A stretch of DNA of 42,684 nucleotides, from positions 1 to 42,684 of the forward strand of contig FWWN02000417.1 in assembly GCA_900175165.2 (NCBI GenBank), written 5' to 3'. The position numbers were made by a program, and so were the translations under genes. Below the pieces are notes generated by a model. The model had not been told where the DNA came from. It saw only the letters and a list, made by a program, of their open reading frames with translations, and made no database searches. Source of the stretch: Rhizomucor pusillus. Taxonomy: Eukaryota; Mucoromycota; Mucoromycetes; Mucorales; Lichtheimiaceae. Shown here piece after piece: positions 34,246 to 42,684 of this stretch (position 1 is its first letter; each line of letters begins with the position of its first letter).

Positions 34246-36581
34246 ATGCTTCGAGCCTCTGTGCGACGACCGCTTACACGACTCTTGAGCGCGCGTCGCT
34301 ACCATGCTTTCCACGAGAACCAGGCGACAGTCCTTCCCAACAAGGTTGAGACTGCCAGCGCAAGCTTCAAAGTAAGCAGCATCTTCTTGTTGACAGGGAA
34401 TTACAAGCGCAAACCTAACACTTCGCAGGAAAATGCGGAGAAGATGCAGAAAGCGGTTGATGACTTGAACGCCTTGATAGAGAAAATCAAACTAGGTCAG
34501 TCCTGTAGCAGCAAGTCAGACCATGCAAATGTAAACCTGACACGTTTGTAAAAGGTGGTGGCGAAAATGCTCGAAAACGCCACTTGTCGCGTAACAAGAT
34601 GCTCCCGCGTGACAGGTGAGATAGAGGATATCGAAACGTGAGAGCGCGTGGATACTGATGATATTTTACAGAATTAATCGCTTGCTGGATCAAAAGTAAA
34701 TGTGATACTGGAAGAGAAGATACCCAATTATTTGCTAAAGGTGTATGTAGCACACCGTTCTTGGAGTTATCTCCGTTAGCAGGCCACGAACTTTACGATG
34801 ATTACGTACCAGCTGGTGGTATCATCACTGGTATCGGACGCGTGAACGGGTAAGCAACACGTTGCTGCATGAGGATTTTTCATGCAGGAAATTTGACCAC
34901 ATATATCCCAAAGCACCGAGTGTATGATTGTAGCAAATGATCCGACTGTCAAGGTAAGATTTTGCCATCCCCTATTATTAACTATAATATCTAAATGAAG
35001 ACGGCCACGATGTAGGGCGGATCCTATTATCCAATTACAGGTACGGTGAAAGAGGATCGGTTCCCAGTCTGCAGACATCGCTGAACATGTGTGGCGCAGT
35101 GAAGAAACATTTAAGAGCACAGGAGATTGCAAAGGAAAACAATCTTCCGTGCATTTATCTGGGTAAGAACACAATGGACAGATGAATTTCACGAGAGCAC
35201 GTATATTGAATGAAGGGTAGTTGATTCTGGAGGAGCCAACTTGCCTCGGCAAGCAGATGTTTTCCCTGATAGAGAACATTTCGGTCGCATCTTTTACAAC
35301 CAGGTACGACAGTCCTTTCACAATGTTCTGAAAATTAAGGGATGTTCAAACGTCGTTGATCCTAGGCCAACATGTCAGCGATGGGTATCCCTCAGATCGC
35401 TGCCGTTATGGGCTCTTGCACGGCTGGCGGTGCATATGTCCCTGCAATGGCAGATGAAAGTATTATCGTCAAGAAACAGGGAACCATTTTCTTGGGCGGA
35501 CCACCCTTGGTCAAGGCCGCGATTGGAGAGGAAGTGACAGCAGAAGAGCTCGGCGGTGCTGATCTTCACTGTCGTACGTCCGGCGTCACTGACCACTATG
35601 CGTTGAACGACGAGCATGCTCTTGTACTTGCACGCCGCGTGGTCGGTACACTCAACCGTGTCAAGGAACCACAGGTAATAGTTAGTTCTTTCGGATATCT
35701 GACTATGCACTGAAAGAGAGACAATGCATGCAGCTTGCAATCCGCACACCCGAGGAGCCTCTCTACTCTGCTGACGAACTGGGTGGCATTGTTGGCGATA
35801 ACTTGCGCAAGTCATTTGACAGCAAAAATATCATTGCTCGCATCGTTGACGGCAGTCGCTTTGCTGAATTCAAAGAACACTATGGTACCACGCTGATAAC
35901 TGGTTTCGCTCACATCCATGGCTACCCTGTGGGTATCATTGCCAACAATGGCATTCTCTTCTCCGAGTCAGCCTTGAAGGGTGCTCACTTTATCGAGCTG
36001 TGCTCGCAACGTGGCATCCCTCTTGTCTTTTTGCAAAACATCACCGGTTTCATGGTCGGTTCCTCCGCCGAAGCCGGTGGTATTGCGAAGAACGGTGCTA
36101 AGCTCGTAACTGCAGTGTCATGTGCAAAGGTGCCCAAATTCACCATCATCACAGGCGGTAGTTTCGGAGCAGGCAACTATGGCATGTGCGGTCGTGCCTA
36201 CTCGCCACGCTTCTTATGGATGTGGCCTGTAAGTATCAATCTCTTCGTTAAATTACAGAGCATTTTTTAATCGTTCAATATGTACAGAATGCAAGAATTT
36301 CAGTCATGGGAGGCGAGCAAAGTGCAAACGTGCTTGCGCAGATTACTCGCGAAAGCAAAGCCAAGAAGGGAGAAGAATGGCCCATTGAAGAGCAGGAAAA
36401 GTTCATGGAGCCTATTCGACAAAAGTACGAAGCCGAAGGTCATCCTTACTTTTCAAGCGCACGGTTGTGGGATGACGGTGTAATTAACCCTCGCGATACT
36501 CGAACTATCTTGGGCTTGGCCTTGAGTGCCAGTTTGAATGCCCCCATAGAAAAGACAAAATTTGGTGTATTTAGAATGTAG
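34246..36581 (+). CDS. MCCC2: Methylcrotonoyl-CoA carboxylase beta subunit, mitochondrial
   Basis: Twelve exons: 34246-34371, 34429-34495, 34555-34615, 34672-34695, 34751-34849, 34914-34953, 35016-35040, 35100-35162, 35221-35303, 35366-35674, 35734-36228 and 36288-36581, 561 residues (human protein 563). It is the carboxyltransferase half of the biotin enzyme in leucine breakdown. Seen: a basic N-terminal import sequence ([19 protein letters not shown]), [66 protein letters not shown], and the acyl-CoA/biotin site region [18 protein letters not shown] followed by [13 protein letters not shown]. Two exons are unusually small (24 and 25 nt) but both are needed for the family sequence. The biotin-carrying alpha subunit is not in this window. 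Confidence 0.96.
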
Positions 36582-36742
36582 CCAAATCGTCTGTCCACTT
36601 TTTCCCAATCAAAATAGTACAGTAATATCGAGCATCTAGTACAACCTGACATTAGCAAATTCGGCCGTGCGGCTTTTTCGACCTGGATGGGCGGGCAAAA
36701 AGTAAACCGACTTTGCCGTTCCTTGTGTGTGTGAATTTCAAT

Positions 36743-37030
36743 ATGCCATCGTCTTGCAAAGAAATTCGCCAGGAGCTGATTGAATGCATGCTAAAATCCA
36801 ACTGCGTGCTTGTAAAGCGAAATACCGTAGCGGAATGCTTCAAGCAGGAGCATCACGACGATGTGCCCACGGAATGTCACAGCATTCGGAAAAGTTATGC
36901 AGAGTGCCGTCGAGGAATGGTATGTTTGCTGAAACCTTTTTTTATTTTTGTTGTCAGTGATCTTGTGCTCTAACGATTCTGGTTACAGATCGACCCACGC
37001 AAACGTTTCCGTGGTAACGCGACTCAGTAA
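36743..37030 (+). CDS. PET191: Pet191/COA5 cytochrome c oxidase assembly factor
   Basis: Two exons, 36743-36919 and 36989-37030, 72 residues. Seen: MPSSCKEIRQELIECMLKSN at the start, twin cysteine pairs of the CHCH/Cx9C type (C5, C15, C21, C33 and C46, C56 region: ELIECMLKSNC, AECFKQEHH, ECHSIRKSYAECRRG), and the conserved ending DPRKRFRGN. Known: a small intermembrane-space protein needed to assemble complex IV. Length matches the family. It follows the MCCC2 gene on the same strand after about 160 bp. Confidence 0.94.
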
Positions 37031-37354
37031 ACGATGCCTTTTACAACGCTCAAAACAACCGTGCTGGACCACATTCTTGCTTTTCCGGAACACCCACAAC
37101 AACAATGTATACAATCTCTTAATTATATATCAATTCTTTCTTTCTTCTCCACGATGCATGAACATGAAAAAAGTTGACAAGCATAAAAAGGTTTTGTAAA
37201 TTTTGCGAGCGATTAATTGTTGATGGGGATCATGAAGAACGGATGATTCGCTGAGTTTGTCGGTTTGACACCTTGCTTTCGCATTGCACAAGCTGACCCA
37301 AGCAGATTTTGGGCTTTTTCCCGCTCTTTTTTTCCCTTTTCTCCTTTATCTCTG

Positions 37355-38589
<1,235 letters not shown>

Positions 38590-39016
38590 TTTGATCTGCT
38601 TGAGAAATCATCATCATCTTATAAATGGAATAGTTGCATTAGTTTTGATGACGATTTTTCTCTTTTCTGTAAACAAAATGTGGGATCGGAACGGGCGGGA
38701 TGACAAGATCATGGTCCGAACATATTGGTGTAATCACTCTGCAGGAGGAGGAGAAAAGAGTGTGAAGAGAGGGTGCGATATATAGATCGGTAAAAGGGGA
38801 TTGATGAAACTTTGAGAAGATGTTCACAAGGGCAAAGTTATCCAGTATTTGCCTTGCCCGTTTCTCATTGGGAAAATGCGTTGTAGATACTGATTGGCTT
38901 ATTTCCCAGTTTTATGCATTTTTAGGGGGGACCACCCCTAAATACGTCTTTCTTTCGCTTTGCCGTGGCCCCTCTTCCGTCAAGACAATCAGCAAAAAAA
39001 CATAAAGTGAAAAGAC

Positions 39017-39921
39017 ATGGCTGAACTGAAGCAACAAGTAGAAACCTTTAGCTCAAAGGCTGAAGATATTGTCGACAAGTTTGGACAACCTCTCAAACCG
39101 TACATTCCGGCTATTGGTCGCTTTCTCATTGTTGCCACGTTCCTTGAAGATGCGCTCCGGATCACGACCCAGTGGTCTGACCAAGTAATGTACATGCAAG
39201 ACTACCGTCACTTTCCAAGAGGAATCAGTCATTTGTTCTTGGCTACGAACGTTGTCGTAAGTGTGGTTATGCCGTAGTTCGTTATGCGCGTAATAAGGGT
39301 GGTGGTAGTCTGATTTGCTATCTTGCTTTTTAGGTCATGCTTGCAGGCTCCATATGTGTGATTGCGCGTCGATACCAAGAATACGCCGTGTATGGTCTTT
39401 TGGCCGTTGTAGTGGCTCAGGCTTTCGGATACGGATTGATCTTTGATCTCTCCTTTTTCTTGCGTAACCTGTCTGTCATCGGTGGTCTTGTCATGGTGCT
39501 CTCCGACTCAATGGCCAAGCAGCGACGTATGTTTGCCGCCCTTCCTCAGCTGTCTGAAAGCAACCGCAGAACCTACTTGCAGCTGGCAGGTCGAATCCTG
39601 CTCATCTTCTTGTTCATTGGCTCCGCTTTCCACGGTGAATGGTCGCTTATCCGCATCGTTACATCCTTGTTGGGACTGGTAGCTTGCATCATGGTCGCTG
39701 TTGGCTTCAGAGCTCGCTACTCGGCCATGTTCCTCGTGCTTTTCCTCTCTGTCTTCAACGTCCTCATCAACAACTTTTGGTCGGTCTCGCACAACCATTT
39801 CAAGCGCGACTTTTTAAAGTACGACTTTTTCCAGACTCTGTCCATTGTTGGCGGTTTCCTGTTACTAGTTAGCATGGGTCCTGGTGGATACTCCATTGAT
39901 GAAAGGAAAAAGGAATTCTAA
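39017..39921 (+). CDS. ERV29: Erv29/SURF4 cargo receptor
   Basis: Two exons, 39017-39256 and 39334-39921, 275 residues. Seen: the cytosolic N-terminus, YIPAIGRFLIVATFLEDALR and TQWSDQVMYMQDYR, at least six hydrophobic helices, the family motif NLSVIGGLVMVLSDS, FGYGLIF, and a cytosolic end with a dilysine ER-retrieval signal (KKEF). Known: Erv29 loads soluble cargo into COPII vesicles leaving the endoplasmic reticulum and is recycled by COPI through the dilysine motif. Length and topology are normal for the family. Confidence 0.95.
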
Positions 39922-40204
39922 ACAGAAACAGAAAAACAAAGATCCTCCTTCCTGTACTTGCCCCACCCACTATGTACCTACCAAAGAAAAAGAAGTCTAG
40001 CAGCTCTAGCAAGATAGAAATTCCTTTGATCTCTGTCTAAAAAATTTCAATACACGTAGCATATCCAGTTACTTCTTGGTTGTTTTTCCATTGGTGGGCT
40101 TGTTTTCTCGAGCCGAATGCCTTTATTCCAACGGAATAACACTGTGAAAAGTCGATGACAATAGGGGATATGTACAATGGATGATTTTAATGATAATGAT
40201 GGTC

Positions 40205-40787
40205 TTAATCTTCATCAGCGGCTTCAAGCTTTTGCTGAGCTTCTGCGTTGGCAACAGCTTCTGCAAGGCTTGCAGTCTTGTCAGTTTCGTTAGCAAGGCG
40301 CATGCCTGCAATAGATATTAGCTATCCCAAATCGTGGTAACACTCAATGGAAGAGAAACCTACGAATAAGTTCTAGCACTGCACGTTGCGTCCGTCTATC
40401 CAGTTTCTCCAACTTCTTTTCAACATCTCGTTTCAAATCCCAATTTGGCTTTTTGGGCTGCAAGTCAAGGAGATCAACCTCTTCCTTTTCAGCTTCTGCA
40501 GCTTTTGCCAGAGCTTCCTTTGTCAAGTTCTTCGTTTCAGATTCTACAGTTTCGCCAATATCGTCTGGCGTTGCAATGTTGCTATGCTTTCTGAGATCTT
40601 CGTCCTTGGGCGTATAGCTTCGAAATTGCAGATTCCTTTCTTGCGAGTGAGCAACACGAATCAACTTAACGGCAACGATGCACACGTACTTTTCAGATTC
40701 GTTAGGCGATCGGCCGTTTTCTGATTCTTGCTTTCGTTTCCGTAACGCGGCAAGGCGCTCCTTTCTCTTTTGTGCTTCTTCTTCCAT
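40205..40787 (-). CDS. cwf18: Cwf18/CCDC12 spliceosome-associated protein
   Basis: Three exons: 40787-40690, 40635-40364 and 40305-40205, 156 residues (human CCDC12 166). Seen: a charged helical N-terminus (MEEEAQKRKERLAALRKRKQ), LQFRSYTPKDEDLRK, the family core EEVDLLDLQPKKPNWDLKRD followed by VEKKLEKLDRRTQRAVLELI, and an acidic tail ending EAADED. Known: a component of the activated spliceosome (Prp19/NTC-related Cwf complex). The acceptor for exon 2 is fixed by frame (EK-NLQFRS). The next gene over, lipoyl synthase, is divergent, and the starts are about 360 bp apart. Confidence 0.92.
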
Positions 40788-41149
40788 GTATGCGTAATCT
40801 GCAAAAAAGGTAGAGCTTTAGCTGGAGCGGGACATCAATTTTGATGTCTCCTCCGTCTCCAGTCGCCCATGATGGATGTGCATTTTAAGTGAGAATGAGA
40901 GAATATTGTAGCTACACTGCATATGCTTTGTGACCTTGATCCTCTAACCATTTTGTTGTTTCAATATTTCCTGCACCTGCATATCCGAGACGATAACCAC
41001 GTTGTGGATCCATGCATTTTTGAAGCCTGCGAATATCTGAATTATAGTCTTTTTCATTGGTGAGTTTTCTCTGGCACGGTGAAAGCCGACTGCACAAAAA
41101 CTGCAAGCGAGGAAAAAAAATACCGTCCTTCGTTTCTTTTTGCGACATC

Positions 41150-42675
41150 ATGTTTCCGGCCATTTCGTCCAGAGCTCTAGTACAGACCACTAGACCCACT
41201 TTGCACAAGGCGGCTGGTGCTACGGTGGTATGTTTGGGTCTATTGTATTACTTTACCAGGTGGAGGCGTTAACCCGATCGCGAACTGCACGATTAGGCAC
41301 ACCAGCTGCGTACTCATGCTACAGCCGTATCCGACACACCGCCCAACACCTCGCAGTCCTCAAAGTCTAGACTTGCACAGCTGCGAGAACGACTCGCTCG
41401 TGAGGACGCAGCCGCTGGCATCGACGACTTTATCAACACGGGAAATTCCGGGAAAATGACCCCCGAAGAAGCTCTAGAGTTGAAGCAGACTGTCGTTGAG
41501 CAAGGCAAGAAAGTCAAGACAAGCAAACTGTAAGTTCTCGCTGGGGTGACTACTTGTCTGGTCAATGCGTATAAACTTGTCCACCTTGTAGGAAGCAACC
41601 TCGTCTCCCAGAATGGCTAAAGACCGATATTCCCGCTGGCAAAAATTACTCACGCATCAAGAAGGATCTACGAGGTCTCAAGTTACATACCGTTTGCGAG
41701 GAAGCACGTTGTCCAAATATCAGCTCATGCTGGGGTGGAGGTAATTAGGGCAGATATCACATATTATCGAATTTCATCTGATCATCACATTTAATCAATT
41801 TAGGCGAACATCAAACGGCCACTGCTACGATCATGTTGATGGGCGACGAGTGCACAAGAGGTTGCCGCTTCTGCTCTGTGAAAACCAACCGCAAACCAAA
41901 AGCATTGGATCCCCACGAGCCAGAACATACCGCCGAGGCTATTTCACGATGGGGTCTTGACTATGTTGTCTTGACAAGCGTCGATCGCGATGACCTTGCT
42001 GATGGTGGCTCGAGCCACTTTGCGGAAACTATTCGTAAAATCAAGTCAAAGTATGGTAGAAATATGGATACAACATACGCATGGTTGTCTTACTAATCTT
42101 GATTTCGTTGGACTGTTAGAGCTCCACACATCCTTGTCGAATGTCTTACGGGTGATTTCGGAGGATCTCTGGATTGCGTTGAGACCGTTGCCAAGTCAGG
42201 ATTGGATGTCTACGCTCACAATATCGAGACTGTCGAAGCCCTTACACCCTATGTCCGCGACCGCCGTGCAGGATTCCGACAATCACTGAATGTATTGAAA
42301 CATGCCAAACAAGTACAGCCATCTTTAATTACAAAATCATCGATTATGCTTGGATGCGGCGAGACAGACGAAGAGGTTCAACATGCATTGGAAGAATTGC
42401 GCAAAGTCAACGTAGATTGTGTCACCCTGGGACAGTACATGCGGCCTACAAAGCGACACATGAAGGTGCACGAATATGTAACTCCAGAAAAATTCAAGTA
42501 CTGGGAGGACAAGGGCATGGAAATGGGATTCAAATATGTAGCTAGCGGACCGCTTGTACGATCAAGCTACAAGGCCGGCGAGTTCTACATTAGCAACATT
42601 TTAAAGCGACAGAGAGGACTGGCAGTTGATGACGCCATTTTGAAAGACAAGAAAGCTTCAAGTACCGTAGTATAG
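41150..42675 (+). CDS. LIP5: Lipoyl synthase, mitochondrial (radical SAM)
   Basis: Five exons: 41150-41227, 41297-41529, 41592-41740, 41804-42050 and 42120-42675, 420 residues. It inserts the two sulfur atoms into octanoyl groups on lipoate-dependent enzymes. Seen: an arginine- and serine-containing import sequence ([20 protein letters not shown]), the auxiliary cluster motif [12 protein letters not shown] (C-x4-C-x5-C), the radical-SAM motif CTRGCRFC (C-x3-C-x2-C), [27 protein letters not shown], the Ser ligand region VRSSYKAGE near the end, and [19 protein letters not shown]. All expected cysteines are present, so the enzyme should be active. Acceptor choice for exon 2 (after GATTAG at 41296) is forced because the upstream alternative runs into a stop. 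Confidence 0.96.
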
Positions 42676-42684
42676 ATTGATTTC

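Overview
This window looks like nuclear DNA of a Mucoromycota fungus, most likely one of the Mucorales. Genes are dense and split by many short introns (about 45-80 nt, mostly GT-AG). The proteins are fungal (Erv29, Whi2-like, Sip5-like, Pet191, Mis12), but an E2F partner of the DP type is also present, which Dikarya generally lack and early-diverging fungi keep. A Fanzor (eukaryotic TnpB-like) relic fits the same placement. I read exon structures by splicing in frame and checking that codon phase holds through to the stop; where given, exon coordinates sum to whole codons.

Layout. 0-10.4 kb: DP transcription factor (-), CBS/PB1 membrane protein (-), 1.5 kb without a convincing gene, a large mitochondrial-type PPR protein (+), RhoGAP (-). 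10.5-11.6 kb: Sip5-like zinc protein (+). 11.6-16.9 kb: an AT-rich, gene-poor island whose only recognisable content is a broken Fanzor gene (-) at about 12.5-14.6 kb. 16.9-22.9 kb: Mis12 kinetochore subunit (-), BTB protein (+), F-box/zinc protein (-), METTL25B-like methyltransferase (-). 22.9-24.3 kb: a divergent intergenic region with a 60-base gap of N. 24.3-34 kb: catalytically degenerate hexokinase-like protein (+), Whi2-like protein (-), VPS15 (-). 34.2-42.7 kb: methylcrotonyl-CoA carboxylase beta (+), Pet191/COA5 (+), glucose-6-phosphate 1-epimerase-like (+), Erv29/SURF4 (+), Cwf18/CCDC12 splicing factor (-), lipoyl synthase (+).

The genes do not form one pathway; this is mostly an ordinary housekeeping region. 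Several products are mitochondrial (PPR, MCCC2, Pet191, lipoyl synthase) and several concern growth or nutrient control (Whi2-like, hexokinase-like, Sip5-like, VPS15). The accessory part is the 11.6-16.9 kb island. The Fanzor there keeps its RuvC motifs, zinc ribbon and a spliceable intron, but carries three reading-frame breaks and one in-frame stop, so I read it as a recently decayed RNA-guided nuclease gene. The hexokinase-like protein, which has lost the catalytic aspartate and the first phosphate loop, is the other point of real interest.
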